From: Luteibacter sp. dw_328
Lineage (GTDB): Bacteria; Pseudomonadota; Gammaproteobacteria; Xanthomonadales; Rhodanobacteraceae
Assembly (NCBI RefSeq): GCF_018449605.1
Contig: NZ_JAAVUW010000006.1
Location: forward strand, 124,001 to 188,000
Length of the DNA stretch: 64,000 nucleotides
Direction of reading: 5' to 3'
Shown: piece by piece, positions 8,199 through 17,916 of the stretch
Numbering within the stretch: position 1 is the stretch's first letter
How the letters are laid out: every line of letters starts with the position of its first letter
Program-made: the position numbers and the translations under genes
Notes under the pieces: generated by a model
Told to the model about the DNA's origin: nothing
The model's input: only the letters and a program-made list of their open reading frames with translations
Databases searched by the model: none

Positions 8199-10823
8199 AT
8201 GCTCGGACGTTTCATCCCCCGACAGGTCCCGGCCTTGCCAAGCATCCGCCCTCTCGTGCTCGCCATCGCCCTCGCGCTCCCCGTGGGACTTTCGCCCCCC
8301 GTAGGAGCCGCTTCAGCGGCGACAGGCACGAGCGTCACCGTCCACGCTCCCCGCGTCGAACGCACGGATACACCGACCTACGTGGATGCCACGCCGCCGC
8401 GCTTCTCCTGGCTCATCGACTCCCGCGCCAACGGAACACGACAGATCGCCTACCGCATCATCGTGACGCACGAAGGCCGGCCGGTATGGGACAGCGGTAA
8501 CGTAAGTTCGGCGCGTTCCTTCGACATCGACTATGCCGGCCCGGTCCTGCAGCCAGGCCAGCGTTACGAATGGCGTGCAGACATCCGTACCACCGACGGC
8601 GGTGGCAGCGTGGCATCGCACTTCGATACCGCGCTCGACGAAGCCGGTTGGCATGGTGCGCAATGGATCGGCAAGGCCGACCCGGAAAGCCTTCCGGCAC
8701 CGTTGCTGCGCAAACCGTTCCACGTCGAGGCAGGTGTCGAGCGGGCGACGCTCTACGTCGCAGCGGGTGGCTACGCCGACCTCTCCATCGATGGTCGTCC
8801 CGTCAGCGACGCCGTGCTGTCCCCTGGTTTCACCGACTACGACAAGCGCGTGGAGGTCGTAGCCACCGATGTCTCGCTGACGCCGGGCGACCACGTGCTC
8901 GCTGCCGAACTCGGTCGCGGCTTTTATGGCATGACCAATCCCAATGTCTGGCATTGGGAGCGCGCGCCATGGCATGGGCAGCCGCGCATACGTACCCTGC
9001 TGCGCGTGCGGTACGCCGATGGGCGCGTACAGGACATCGTCAGCGACGATAGCTGGCGGGTTGCCGACGGCCCTACGCGGCTCGACGATCTCTACGGTGG
9101 CGAAACGTACGACGCACGGGAAACGATGCCCGCAACGTGGAAGCCGGCTACCGTGCTTCCCGCACCACGAGGCAAACTCGTGGCGCAGACGGAACAGCCG
9201 ATCCGCGTAACCGACACACTGCACGCCACGTCCGTCACCGAGCCGAAGCCTGGCGTCTTTGTCTTCGCTTTTGCGCGCGTCATCGCAGGCTGGGCGACGT
9301 TCGACGCGACGGGGCCGGCAGGGACGACGATCACCGCGCACTACGGCGAGAAACTCATGCCGGACGGCACGGTGGATGCGCGCGACGAACATCACTATTT
9401 CAAGGCCGGTTTCCAGACGGACCGCCTGACCCTCGCCGGTGGCCCTGAACGATGGCATCCGCGTTTCTCGTACAAGGGCTTTCGCTACGTACAGGTGGAA
9501 GGATGGCCAGGCGATAAGCCGGCGCTCGACGCCGTCAGCGCGCAGGTCGTCCATACCGACGTCGCCGTGACCGGTCGCTTCGACAGTGCCAACCCGCTGC
9601 TCGACTGGATCCACCGTGCGACCGTCGACACCCTGCTCAACAACCTGCATGGCATTCCCACCGACACGCCGATGTACGAAAAGAACGGCTGGACCGGTGA
9701 TGGCATGCTCGGTGCAGATATGTTCCTGCGCAACGTCGATGCCGATCGTTTGCTGGCAAAGTGGGTGCGCGATATCGCCGACACGCGCAAAGCGGATGGC
9801 GCACCGTTGCTGATCGCGCCGAATCCCGGCTGGGGCGATGTTCGCGCACCCACGTGGCATGCAGCCTATGTGCTCGTGCCCTGGTCGCTGTGGATGCATG
9901 CCGGCGACCGTCGTCCCATGGAAGAGCACGTCGACGGTAACGCGCGTTACGTGGCGATGGAGAACGCGCGTTCTCCCGGCGGCATCGCCGACACCGAACT
10001 GGGTGACTGGGTGAGCCCGGAAACCGATCCGGGCGGCGAGAACGCGCCCGAAGACAAGCGTATCGCCGCCACGGCCTACCTGTACCGGATGCAGCGGGTG
10101 ACCGCCGGGATGCTTCGAGTGCTGGGTGACAACGCACGTGCCGCCGGCTTCGATGCGCAGGCGGATGCGGTCCGCGATGCCTTCAATGCGCACTTTCTCG
10201 ATCGCGCGGCCGGCCGTTATCGCGGCGACGGCGACCAGGGCTACCGGCAGGCCCACAACCTGCTGGCGCTTGCCTTTGGACTGGTGCCCGACGGGTTGCG
10301 CGATCGCGTTGCCGCCGGTGTGGCGGCGGATGCGAAGGCTCGTGGCGATCATCTCGATACGGGTGCCTTGGCAACCAAGATCATCCTCCCCGTGCTCACG
10401 TCCACCGGTCACGTGGATGAGGCCTGGCGTATCGCGACGCAGGTCACGTTCCCCAGCTGGGGCTACTGGCGAGACAACGGGGCGACCAGCCTGTGGGAGC
10501 ACTGGAAGCTGGCGTCGCGTTCGCGGGGGCACTATTTCCTCGGCACCGTCGACGACTGGCTGTTCGGCGATGTCGCCGGTCTGCGGCCGCTGGCGCCGGG
10601 TTGGCAGCGGATCGAGGTGCGGCCGGCGGTGACGGCGTGGCTGGACCACGCCTCGGCCGCCGTGATGACGCCTTATGGCGAGGCCTCGGTGGCGTGGCGC
10701 AAGGTGGACGGACGGGTGGAACTGGATGTGCATGTGCCGGTGGGGGCCGAGGCGGTGGTGGGATTGCCGGGGCGGTCGGACGCGGTCGTCGGGTCGGGCG
10801 ACCATCATTTATCCGCTCCGTAG
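8199..10823 (+). CDS. Alpha-L-rhamnosidase, glycoside hydrolase family 78
   Basis: An 874-residue product from ATG 8199 (MLGRFIPRQ), chosen because it opens a signal peptide (hydrophobic LVLAIALALPVGL, probable cleavage after GAASA); the frame is open far upstream but not protein-like there. Family layout is visible: an Ig-like domain near the start, the rhamnosidase N domain (WIGKADPE...), the (alpha/alpha)6 catalytic domain with YEKNGWTGDGMLGADM carrying the general-acid region and ATSLWEHWK carrying the base-side Glu, and a C-terminal beta-sandwich. It releases terminal L-rhamnose from plant glycosides or polysaccharides, probably in the periplasm. A copy of the dispersed repeat lies inside the coding sequence and encodes the signal-peptide cleavage region. 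Confidence 0.92.
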   Translation: MLGRFIPRQVPALPSIRPLVLAIALALPVGLSPPVGAASAATGTSVTVHAPRVERTDTPTYVDATPPRFSWLIDSRANGTRQIAYRIIVTHEGRPVWDSGNVSSARSFDIDYAGPVLQPGQRYEWRADIRTTDGGGSVASHFDTALDEAGWHGAQWIGKADPESLPAPLLRKPFHVEAGVERATLYVAAGGYADLSIDGRPVSDAVLSPGFTDYDKRVEVVATDVSLTPGDHVLAAELGRGFYGMTNPNVWHWERAPWHGQPRIRTLLRVRYADGRVQDIVSDDSWRVADGPTRLDDLYGGETYDARETMPATWKPATVLPAPRGKLVAQTEQPIRVTDTLHATSVTEPKPGVFVFAFARVIAGWATFDATGPAGTTITAHYGEKLMPDGTVDARDEHHYFKAGFQTDRLTLAGGPERWHPRFSYKGFRYVQVEGWPGDKPALDAVSAQVVHTDVAVTGRFDSANPLLDWIHRATVDTLLNNLHGIPTDTPMYEKNGWTGDGMLGADMFLRNVDADRLLAKWVRDIADTRKADGAPLLIAPNPGWGDVRAPTWHAAYVLVPWSLWMHAGDRRPMEEHVDGNARYVAMENARSPGGIADTELGDWVSPETDPGGENAPEDKRIAATAYLYRMQRVTAGMLRVLGDNARAAGFDAQADAVRDAFNAHFLDRAAGRYRGDGDQGYRQAHNLLALAFGLVPDGLRDRVAAGVAADAKARGDHLDTGALATKIILPVLTSTGHVDEAWRIATQVTFPSWGYWRDNGATSLWEHWKLASRSRGHYFLGTVDDWLFGDVAGLRPLAPGWQRIEVRPAVTAWLDHASAAVMTPYGEASVAWRKVDGRVELDVHVPVGAEAVVGLPGRSDAVVGSGDHHLSAP
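8301..8326 (+). repeat. Dispersed repeat inside the rhamnosidase coding sequence
   Basis: gtaggagccgcttcagcggc followed by gacagg is a full CTTCAGCGG-type copy lying in frame within the rhamnosidase gene. It encodes VGAASAATG, including the Ala-Ser-Ala likely cut by signal peptidase I. Confidence 0.8.
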
Positions 10824-10849
10824 GCATCGCCGATGAATCGGCTCCTGCC
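10824..10849 (-). repeat. Dispersed palindromic repeat, ATTCATCGG variant
   Basis: gcatcgccgatgaatcggct followed by cctgcc begins directly after the rhamnosidase stop codon. As a hairpin it may mark the transcript end, since the next gene has its own sigma-28 promoter. Confidence 0.75.
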
Positions 10850-10867
10850 TTGTTCATAAAATTGCCG

Positions 10868-10894
10868 TAAAGACCTGCGATTTCCCGCCGTTAA
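10868..10894 (+). promoter_or_regulatory. Sigma-28 (FliA) promoter of the chemoreceptor
   Basis: TAAAGACC, an 11-nt spacer and GCCGTTAA match the FliA consensus TAAAGTTT-N11-GCCGATAA in spacing and at most conserved positions. It lies 35 bp before the chemoreceptor start, as expected for class III flagellar/chemotaxis genes. Confidence 0.75.
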
Positions 10895-10929
10895 TGCATA
10901 GACGGGGAAGTAGAACAGGGTGACGGTAC

Positions 10930-12615
10930 ATGTCCGCATTGAAGAACTGGTTCGGCCGCACGACGTTGAACACGCGGGTGTGGATGGTCATGGCCGTGGT
11001 GGTGCTGGGCCTTGTCGGCCAGACCGTTATGTCGGGGATCGAAAGCCGCCGCGTGCAGATGACGGAACTCGCCAACACGCTGGAGCAGCATGTGACCGCG
11101 GCGATCGCCATCGCGGACGCATACCACGCACGTGCCGAGAAGGGACAGACGAGCGATCTCGAAGCGCGCATCGCCGCACTCGATGACATCCAGGCCATGC
11201 GCTGGTCCAACAACACCGGTTACGTCTTCGCCTTCGATTCGGCGCTGACCATGCGCATGCATCCGCTGCGCGCCGCCGATATCGGCAAGAACATTCGTGA
11301 CGACGTGGACGGCAAGGGCTTCCACCAGTACGTAGCCATGCTCGACGCCGATACGAAGGACGGCCACGGCATGACGCGATACACGCAGATCATGCCCAAG
11401 ACCAACGAGCTGAAAGACAAGATAAGTTACTCGAGCTGGTACAAACCCTGGGACCTGCACTTCATCTCGGGTGCCTACTTCGACGACATCGATGCCGCTT
11501 TCCGGGCCCAGTTGGAAAAGGACTTGCTCAAGTCCGCGGCCATCGCGGCGCTCGCCTTGCTGGTGGTCTGGCTGTCGATGAGCAGCATCCGCGCCACGGT
11601 GGGCGGCGAACCGCGCGACGCCGTGCAGATCGCCAGCCGCATCGCCGGCGGCGACCTGCGCAACGACGGCGGCGACTATGCTCCGGCCAGCCTGTTGGGT
11701 GCACTGGAGCGTATGCGCGGCACCCTCTCTTCCATCGTTTCCGAAGTGCAGCAGGGCGCGCACGTGGTTGCCACGACATCCGCCGAGATCGCCCGGGGAA
11801 ACGATGACCTTTCCCATCGTACGCAGGAGCAGGCCTCCAGCCTCGAGGAAACCGCGGCATCGATGGAAGAAATGACGGCGACGGTCAAGCAGAATGCGGA
11901 GAATGCGAACGCAGCCGACCGTCTCTCGCGTCACGCCAGGGGCGAGGCGGAGAAGGGCGGCGCCGTGGTTGGCGAAGCCATGGAAGCGATGCGGGAGATC
12001 GGCGATTCCAGTCGGCGCATAGGCGACATCGTTGGCCTGATCGACGAGATCGCCTTCCAGACCAACCTGCTCGCCCTCAACGCCGCCGTGGAGGCGGCAC
12101 GTGCCGGCGAGCAGGGCAGGGGCTTCGCGGTGGTGGCGGCGGAAGTGCGCCGGCTGGCCCAGTCCAGCGCGGCAGCGTCGCGCGAGATCAAGGGCCTGAT
12201 CGCCGAAAGCGGCGAACGCGTGGAGGTTGGTGCGGCGCTGGTCGAGCAGTCTTCGGTCGCCTTGCGTGACATCGTCGCCAGCGTGAAGAAGGTGACCGAC
12301 ATCGTCGCCGAGATCGCGGCGGCGAGCGCCGAGCAGTCCGCGGGCGTGGATCAGGTGAACCTTGCGATTGCACAAATCGATCAGGTCACCCAGGAGAACG
12401 CGGCGCTGGTGGAAGAGGCTGCGGCCGCCGCCAAGTCCATGCAGGACCAGGCGCACTCGCTGAGCGATCAGGTGGCGTTCTTCACGGTCGACGGCGGTGC
12501 CCATGTCGAGGGGTTGGCCCGTGCGTCGGCGGCAGAGCGTGCAGCGCACGATCTCAGCTTCGGCCAGGCCGGCACGGCGACGAAGGGTAGCAACGCCCGG
12601 GCCGCATTCGCCTGA
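10930..12615 (+). CDS. Methyl-accepting chemotaxis protein with sCache sensor
   Basis: A 561-residue chemoreceptor. A first membrane helix (about 17-35, [17 protein letters not shown]) is followed by a periplasmic single-Cache domain (about 40-190, with the [14 protein letters not shown] and [10 protein letters not shown] patterns), a second helix (about 200-217), a HAMP-like linker and the cytoplasmic coiled-coil domain. The signalling hairpin carries [20 protein letters not shown], the hallmark contact with CheA/CheW. Methylation-helix patterns flank it ([21 protein letters not shown]). No CheR-tethering pentapeptide is seen. The ligand is unknown; sCache_2 receptors often bind small carboxylates. 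Expression is probably FliA-dependent, from the promoter at 10868. It stands alone, so signalling goes to a chemotaxis cluster elsewhere. Confidence 0.93.
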   Translation: MSALKNWFGRTTLNTRVWMVMAVVVLGLVGQTVMSGIESRRVQMTELANTLEQHVTAAIAIADAYHARAEKGQTSDLEARIAALDDIQAMRWSNNTGYVFAFDSALTMRMHPLRAADIGKNIRDDVDGKGFHQYVAMLDADTKDGHGMTRYTQIMPKTNELKDKISYSSWYKPWDLHFISGAYFDDIDAAFRAQLEKDLLKSAAIAALALLVVWLSMSSIRATVGGEPRDAVQIASRIAGGDLRNDGGDYAPASLLGALERMRGTLSSIVSEVQQGAHVVATTSAEIARGNDDLSHRTQEQASSLEETAASMEEMTATVKQNAENANAADRLSRHARGEAEKGGAVVGEAMEAMREIGDSSRRIGDIVGLIDEIAFQTNLLALNAAVEAARAGEQGRGFAVVAAEVRRLAQSSAAASREIKGLIAESGERVEVGAALVEQSSVALRDIVASVKKVTDIVAEIAAASAEQSAGVDQVNLAIAQIDQVTQENAALVEEAAAAAKSMQDQAHSLSDQVAFFTVDGGAHVEGLARASAAERAAHDLSFGQAGTATKGSNARAAFA

Positions 12616-12716
12616 GGTGACAAAAGATCACTAAACAACTGAGAATAAGTCGCTTCAGTCATTAGTCCCAGCGGCCTATCGTTCTCCTCGTCCCTATCAA
12701 AACGAGGAAAAACGCC

Positions 12717-13574
12717 ATGTACGCCATTACCGGAATCACCGGCCAGGTCGGCACCGCCCTGGCTGACGCCCTGTTTGCCGCAGGCAAGCCTTTCCGCGCT
12801 GTGGTCCGCGATGCGGCCAAGGGAAAGGCCTTCGCCGACCGCGGTGCCGAGGTGGCCATCGCCGAGATCGACGATACCCCGGCGCTGGCGCGGGCCTTCG
12901 AAGGCGCCGAGGCGGTCTTCATCCTGCTCCCGCCCGTGTTCGATCCGTCGCCAGGCTACCCGGAGTCGAATCGCAGCATCGCGTCGATTCGGGACGGCCT
13001 GCTCGCCGCGCGGCCGGATCGCGTCGTGGTCCTGTCGACGGTCGGCGCGCATGCCACGGAAGAAAACCTGCTGTCGCAGCTGGGTCGGATGGAAGACGTC
13101 CTCGGCAAGCTGCCCATGCCGGTGACGTTCCTTCGCGCGGGCTGGTTCTTCGAGAACGCCCAATGGGACGTCGCCTCCGCACGCGACACGGGTGTTATCG
13201 ACAGCTACCTCTACCCGCTCGACCGCAAGCTACCCATGGTCGCCACGAAGGACATCGGCGAGCTGGCCGCGAGACTGCTCGGTGAGACAACCACCTGCGT
13301 ACGGGTGGTGGAGCTCGAAGGCCCGCAGCGCACCAGCCCGAACGACATCGCCGCCGCCTTTGCCAAGGCGCTCGGCCGCGACGTGACCGCTCGCGTTACG
13401 CCACGCGCCGGGTGGGAAGCGGGTTTCATCGCCCAGGGTATGACGAACCCGACACCACGCATGCGCATGCTTGATGGCTTCAACGAAGGGTGGATCGACT
13501 TCGAAGGGTCATCGTTGAAGGGTCCTACCGGCGTCGACGAGGTGATCGCCGGGTTGGTGAGTCGCGGCAGCTGA
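12717..13574 (+). CDS. NmrA-like NAD(P)-binding protein
   Basis: A 285-residue atypical SDR. The N-terminus [19 protein letters not shown] has the GxxGxxG dinucleotide motif; [14 protein letters not shown] is the strand-2 region. The fold continues with FILLPPVF, then [11 protein letters not shown], and lacks the classical YxxxK, as in the NmrA/HSCARG and quinone oxidoreductase QOR2 group. Such proteins reduce small quinones or sense NAD(P)H redox state; the substrate here is unknown. The preceding gap has a short palindrome GTGACAAAAGATCAC at 12616-12630, a possible operator, and a GAGGAAAAA ribosome-binding site before the ATG. Confidence 0.85.
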   Translation: MYAITGITGQVGTALADALFAAGKPFRAVVRDAAKGKAFADRGAEVAIAEIDDTPALARAFEGAEAVFILLPPVFDPSPGYPESNRSIASIRDGLLAARPDRVVVLSTVGAHATEENLLSQLGRMEDVLGKLPMPVTFLRAGWFFENAQWDVASARDTGVIDSYLYPLDRKLPMVATKDIGELAARLLGETTTCVRVVELEGPQRTSPNDIAAAFAKALGRDVTARVTPRAGWEAGFIAQGMTNPTPRMRMLDGFNEGWIDFEGSSLKGPTGVDEVIAGLVSRGS

Positions 13575-13615
13575 CCTATCCTGCCTTGCAACGCCCCTGC
13601 TCGAGGAACGCCCGC

Positions 13616-15295
13616 ATGGATCACGCCGCAAGTTATGTCCAGGGCGCGAGTGCCACGCCGCTGCTCGGTGAAACGGTCGGGGTCATGCTCGACCGTATCG
13701 CCGCGAGCTGGCCGGAGCGGCCGGCCCTGGTCGTTCGCCAGCAAGGCATCCGCTGGACCTATGGCGAGTTCCACGCCGAGGTCGAACGCGTTGCCGCCGG
13801 GCTGCTCGCGCTGGGCCTGGAGCCCGGCGACCGCATCGGCATCTGGGCACCCAACCGGGCCGAATGGGTAGTGGCGCAGTTCGCCGCACCCAAGGCGGGC
13901 CTGATCCTGGTCAACATCAATCCGGCCTATCGCTCTCACGAGCTGGCCTATTCGTTGAACAAGGTGGCCTGCCGCGCGCTGATCCTGCCGCGAGCTTTCA
14001 AGAGTTCGCACTACCTGGAGATTCTCGGCGGACTGGCGCCGGAGCTTGCGAGCTCCGAGCCTGGCGGACTGCGTGCGGCGGCGCTGCCGGATCTGCGGCA
14101 CGTCATCCTGCTCGACGATGAGCCGGCGCCAGGCACGCGGCGCTGGGCGGATATCGCCGCCGACGCCGGGGCGCGGGCGACGCTTGCCGCGATCGAGACC
14201 AGGCTGTCCTTCGACGATCCGGTGAATATCCAGTTCACCTCGGGCACCACCGGTGCACCGAAGGGCGCGACGTTGACGCATCACAACATCGTCAACAACG
14301 GCTTCTTCATCGGCGAGGCCATGCGCCTGACCGAGCAGGATCGTCTCTGCATTCCCGTGCCCTTCTATCACTGCTTCGGCATGGTGCTCGGCAATCTCGC
14401 TTGCGTCACGCACGGTGCCTGCATGGTCATTCCGGGCGAGGGTTTCGATGCGCTCACCACGCTGGAAACCGTGGCCGAAGAACGATGTACGGGCCTTCAT
14501 GGCGTGCCGACGATGTTCATCGCCGAACTGGAGCATCCACGTTTCCATGAGTTCGACCTCACCTCGCTTCGCACCGGCATCATGGCCGGCTCGCCGTGTC
14601 CCATCGAGATCATGCGGCGCGTCGTGCGCGACATGCACATGGCCGAGGTCACGATCGCCTACGGCATGACGGAAACGAGCCCGGTCAGTTTCCAGACCGT
14701 GGCCGAAGACCCCCTCGAACTGCGCGTATCCACGGTCGGAAGGATTCATCCGCACGTGGAGGTCAAGATCGTCGACGAGACGGGGCGTGTCGTGCCCCGA
14801 GGTGGCACCGGCGAACTGCTCACGCGTGGCTACTCGGTGATGCGCGGCTACTGGGCCGACGAAGCCAACACACGCGCCGCACTCGACGATGCTCGCTGGA
14901 TGCACACAGGCGACCTCGCCACCATCGACGACGCCGGCTATTGCACCGTTGTCGGCCGCCTGAAGGACATGATCATCCGCGGTGGCGAGAACATCTATCC
15001 GCGCGAGATCGAAGAGTTCCTTTACGGCCACCCGGATATCCAGGACGTGCAGGTGTTCGGCGTGCCGGATGCGCGCCTGGGCGAGCAGGTCTGCGCATGG
15101 ATCCGTCTGCGCGACGGCAGCGCCGTGTCGGCCGCCGCGATACAGGACTACTGTCGCCGGCATCTTGCTTACTTCAAGGTGCCGCACTTCGTGCGTTTCG
15201 TCGACGCCTTCCCGATGACGGTGACCGGGAAGGTGCAGAAATACCTGATGCGGGAAGCGATGATGGCCGAGCTTGCCGAAAACGCGAGCGCGTAA
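13616..15295 (+). CDS. Fatty acyl-CoA synthetase (AMP-binding, ACSF2-like)
   Basis: A 559-residue adenylate-forming ligase that activates a fatty acid to its CoA thioester with ATP. The P-loop is [20 protein letters not shown], the A5 motif [10 protein letters not shown], and the C-terminal hinge [20 protein letters not shown]; the catalytic Lys is in [12 protein letters not shown]. The N-terminal pattern [20 protein letters not shown] places it in the medium/long-chain ACSF2-like group. ATG 13616 was chosen because GAGGAACG sits just upstream and homologous sequence begins there; the frame is open earlier inside the preceding gene. It follows the NmrA-like gene by 41 bp and could share its transcript. 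It is not physically part of the catabolic island but could feed it. Confidence 0.93.
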   Translation: MDHAASYVQGASATPLLGETVGVMLDRIAASWPERPALVVRQQGIRWTYGEFHAEVERVAAGLLALGLEPGDRIGIWAPNRAEWVVAQFAAPKAGLILVNINPAYRSHELAYSLNKVACRALILPRAFKSSHYLEILGGLAPELASSEPGGLRAAALPDLRHVILLDDEPAPGTRRWADIAADAGARATLAAIETRLSFDDPVNIQFTSGTTGAPKGATLTHHNIVNNGFFIGEAMRLTEQDRLCIPVPFYHCFGMVLGNLACVTHGACMVIPGEGFDALTTLETVAEERCTGLHGVPTMFIAELEHPRFHEFDLTSLRTGIMAGSPCPIEIMRRVVRDMHMAEVTIAYGMTETSPVSFQTVAEDPLELRVSTVGRIHPHVEVKIVDETGRVVPRGGTGELLTRGYSVMRGYWADEANTRAALDDARWMHTGDLATIDDAGYCTVVGRLKDMIIRGGENIYPREIEEFLYGHPDIQDVQVFGVPDARLGEQVCAWIRLRDGSAVSAAAIQDYCRRHLAYFKVPHFVRFVDAFPMTVTGKVQKYLMREAMMAELAENASA

Positions 15296-15373
15296 GAACG
15301 CGCGATGTGTCGTCTCTACTTCGGATTCACGCTGTGAGCACCACCCTGTCGCATAGGGGTGGGGTTACTGCTC

Positions 15374-17851
15374 ATGGTGAGGCGACACGTGAAACGAGTC
15401 AGAAGATTTCATCCGGCAACGCTGTTCACGGCGTTTCTTTTTGCGCTGGCCGGTGTGGCCACCCTGTTAGGTGGCATCCGCCTCGTCAATCTCGGTGGCT
15501 CCATCTACTACCTGGTAGCCGGTGCGATCCTGCTGGTCGTGGCCATCCTGTTGCTGCTGCGACAGCGCCTGGCCGTCGGCCTCTACGCGCTCATGCTGAT
15601 CGGCAGCGCCGCCTGGTCGGTGTGGGAAGTCCATTGGGATTTCTGGCAGCTGCTGCCGCGCCTCGACGTGTGGTTCGTGCTTGGCCTGTGGCTCTTGCTG
15701 CCATGGCCACGACGTGGCCTGGGCCGTGATCGTTACTACGACAGCGCCCGCGACACCGGTGGTGGCTTTCTTTTTGTCTCCCTGCTGATCGTTGCCGCCG
15801 TTGGCATCGTCGGCGTGTTCCATGTGGACCACGACCTGCCCGGCGAACTGCCCATGGCCGATGTCTCCGGCCCGCAGGGCGACCGCGCCGCGCGCGCGGA
15901 TGGCGACTGGACCGACTATGGCAGTTCTCCTTACGGTCAACGCTATTCGCCGTTGACCCAGATCACGCCGGACAACGTCGGTCAGCTGCAGGTGGCGTGG
16001 AAGATCGAGACGGGCGACAAGGTCGGTCCGGACGATCCGACCGAAACGACCGCCGAGAACACCCCGCTTAAGATCGGCGACACCGTGTACCTTTGCACGC
16101 CGCATAGCCGCGTGATCGCCATCGATGCAGCCACGGGCCAGAAGCGCTGGGAGTTCGACCCGAAAATCCAGAGTCCCGTCGGCTTCAAGCACTGGGAGCA
16201 CATGACCTGTCGCGGCGTCTCTTACCACGACGACGCGAAGTACGCGTCCGCCGTGATTCCCGCCCCGGCGACGACCGCCCCGGGTGTTCCCGCTGCCGCT
16301 TCCACGGCACCGCTGCCGCTGACGGCCACTGCGTCAGCGACATGCCCGCGTCGTCTGTTCCTGCCGACCGCCGATGCGCGCCTTATCGCGCTCAATGCGG
16401 ACTCCGGTCAGCCCTGCACCGACTTCGGCGAGCAAGGCACGATCAACCTGCGTAGCAACATCGGACCGTTCACGCCGGGCGGCTACTACTCCACCTCGCC
16501 GCCGGCGGTGACGAAGGATCTCGTCATCATTGGCGGTCACGTCACCGATAACGAATCGACCAACGAGCCGTCCGGCGTGATTCGCGCCTACGATGTGCAC
16601 GACGGTCACCTGGTGTGGAACTTCGATCCGGGCAACCCGGACGCGACCGCGCCGATCGGTCCCGATGGCATCTACACGCGTAACTCGCCGAATGTCTGGT
16701 CGCTCTTCAGCGTCGACGAGAACCTCGGCATGGTCTACCTGCCCATGGGCAACCAGACGCCCGACCAGTTCGCCGGCGGCCGCACGCCCACCTCCGAGAA
16801 GTTCGGCGCCGGTCTGGTCGCACTCGATATCGCGACGGGTAAGCTCAAGTGGAATTACCAGTTCACGCACCACGATTTGTGGGACATGGACGTGGGCGGC
16901 CAACCGACGCTCGTGGACCTGCAGACGGCCGACGGCGTGAAGCCGGCCGTGCTGGCGTCGACCAAGCAGGGCAGTGTGTACGTGCTCGACCGTCGCGACG
17001 GCACGCCGATCGTGCCGATCAACGAAGTGCCTCGCCCACAGGGCGCCGTCCCGGGCGATCACACCGCGCCGACCCAGCCGCTGTCCGACCTCAACTTTGC
17101 CCCGCCGCAGGTGCGCGAGCAGGACATGTGGGGCACGACGCCCTTCGACCAGCTCTGGTGCCGCGTGCGCTTCCGTTCGCTGCGCTATGAGGGCATGTTC
17201 ACGCCGCCGTCCGAGCAGGGATCCCTGGTCTTCCCGGGTAACTTCGGCGTGTTCGACTGGGGCGGTGTGTCGGTGGACCCGACGCGCCAGCTCATGCTGA
17301 TCAATCCCAGCTACATGGCCTTCCAGTCGAAGCTGATTCCGAAAGAAACGCTGGCCAGGATGGAAGTCGGTCCCGCGAAGAGCGAGACCGAGGGCGTGAA
17401 GAAGGCCGAGGGCATTCCTTACGGCATCGAACTCTCGGCATTCCTGTCGCCGCTGGGCATTCCCTGCCAGGCGCCGCCGTGGGGCTACGTGGCTGGCGTG
17501 GACCTGCGCAGTGGCAAGATGCTCTGGCGCCACAAGAACGGCACGATCATCGACAGCGCCCCGCTACCGATCCCGATGCCGCTCGGTGTCCCGAGCCTCG
17601 GCGGCATGGTCACCACAGCCGGTGGCGTGACCTTCCTCAGCGGTACGCTCGACTACTACGTCCGCGGTTACGACGTGCGTACGGGTAAGAAGCTGTGGGA
17701 ATCGCGCCTGCCTGCGGGTGGCCAGGCCACGCCGATGACGTATGCGGACAGCAGTGGGCGTCAGTACCTGCTGGTGACGGCGGGTGGGCATGGCTCGCTG
17801 GGTACGAAGCAGGGCGACTGGGTTATCGCTTACGCGTTGCCTAAGCCATAA
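15374..17851 (+). CDS. gcd: Membrane-bound PQQ-dependent dehydrogenase (glucose/quinate/shikimate family)
   Basis: An 825-residue quinoprotein. Five N-terminal membrane helices (about 10-150) anchor it in the inner membrane and pass electrons to ubiquinone; the rest is a periplasmic eight-bladed propeller (WTDYGSSPYGQRYSPL, W-motifs such as GQKRWEFDP, LVWNFDPG, GKLKWNYQFTHHDLWDMD). It probably oxidises an aldose such as glucose to the lactone; quinate or shikimate cannot be excluded. ATG 15374 (MVRRHVKRV) was preferred to GTG 15359. An insertion of about 40 residues rich in Ala, Pro and Thr (about 288-330) between HMTCRGVSYHDD and PRRLFLPTADARL is unusual for the family. PQQ synthesis genes are not in the window. 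Confidence 0.9.
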   Translation: MVRRHVKRVRRFHPATLFTAFLFALAGVATLLGGIRLVNLGGSIYYLVAGAILLVVAILLLLRQRLAVGLYALMLIGSAAWSVWEVHWDFWQLLPRLDVWFVLGLWLLLPWPRRGLGRDRYYDSARDTGGGFLFVSLLIVAAVGIVGVFHVDHDLPGELPMADVSGPQGDRAARADGDWTDYGSSPYGQRYSPLTQITPDNVGQLQVAWKIETGDKVGPDDPTETTAENTPLKIGDTVYLCTPHSRVIAIDAATGQKRWEFDPKIQSPVGFKHWEHMTCRGVSYHDDAKYASAVIPAPATTAPGVPAAASTAPLPLTATASATCPRRLFLPTADARLIALNADSGQPCTDFGEQGTINLRSNIGPFTPGGYYSTSPPAVTKDLVIIGGHVTDNESTNEPSGVIRAYDVHDGHLVWNFDPGNPDATAPIGPDGIYTRNSPNVWSLFSVDENLGMVYLPMGNQTPDQFAGGRTPTSEKFGAGLVALDIATGKLKWNYQFTHHDLWDMDVGGQPTLVDLQTADGVKPAVLASTKQGSVYVLDRRDGTPIVPINEVPRPQGAVPGDHTAPTQPLSDLNFAPPQVREQDMWGTTPFDQLWCRVRFRSLRYEGMFTPPSEQGSLVFPGNFGVFDWGGVSVDPTRQLMLINPSYMAFQSKLIPKETLARMEVGPAKSETEGVKKAEGIPYGIELSAFLSPLGIPCQAPPWGYVAGVDLRSGKMLWRHKNGTIIDSAPLPIPMPLGVPSLGGMVTTAGGVTFLSGTLDYYVRGYDVRTGKKLWESRLPAGGQATPMTYADSSGRQYLLVTAGGHGSLGTKQGDWVIAYALPKP

Positions 17852-17852
17852 A

Positions 17853-17914
17853 GCATCGCCGCTGAAGCGGCTCCTACAGGGATGCTCTATGTAGGAGCCG
17901 ATTCATCGGCGAGC
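17853..17914. repeat. Inverted pair of dispersed repeats between convergent genes
   Basis: One copy of the CTTCAGCGG type (17853-17879, minus sense) and one of the ATTCATCGG type (17890-17914, plus sense) face each other 10 bp apart, filling the gap between the dehydrogenase and the HD-domain gene. The pair can fold as one long hairpin or two short ones and is a plausible bidirectional transcript end. Confidence 0.75.
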
Positions 17915-17916
17915 TC

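Noticed and set aside
8313..10808. 831-codon minus-strand frame opposite the rhamnosidase
   Set aside because: Antisense shadow of a GH78 gene; His/Arg-rich composition and no recognisable domain.
12616..12630. GTGACAAAAGATCAC palindrome as an operator of the NmrA-like gene
   Set aside because: Only four-base arms and no second site or adjacent regulator, so it is mentioned in the gene entry but not listed as a site.
13211..15187. 658-codon minus-strand frame opposite the acyl-CoA ligase
   Set aside because: It spans parts of two well-supported plus-strand genes and has no family features.
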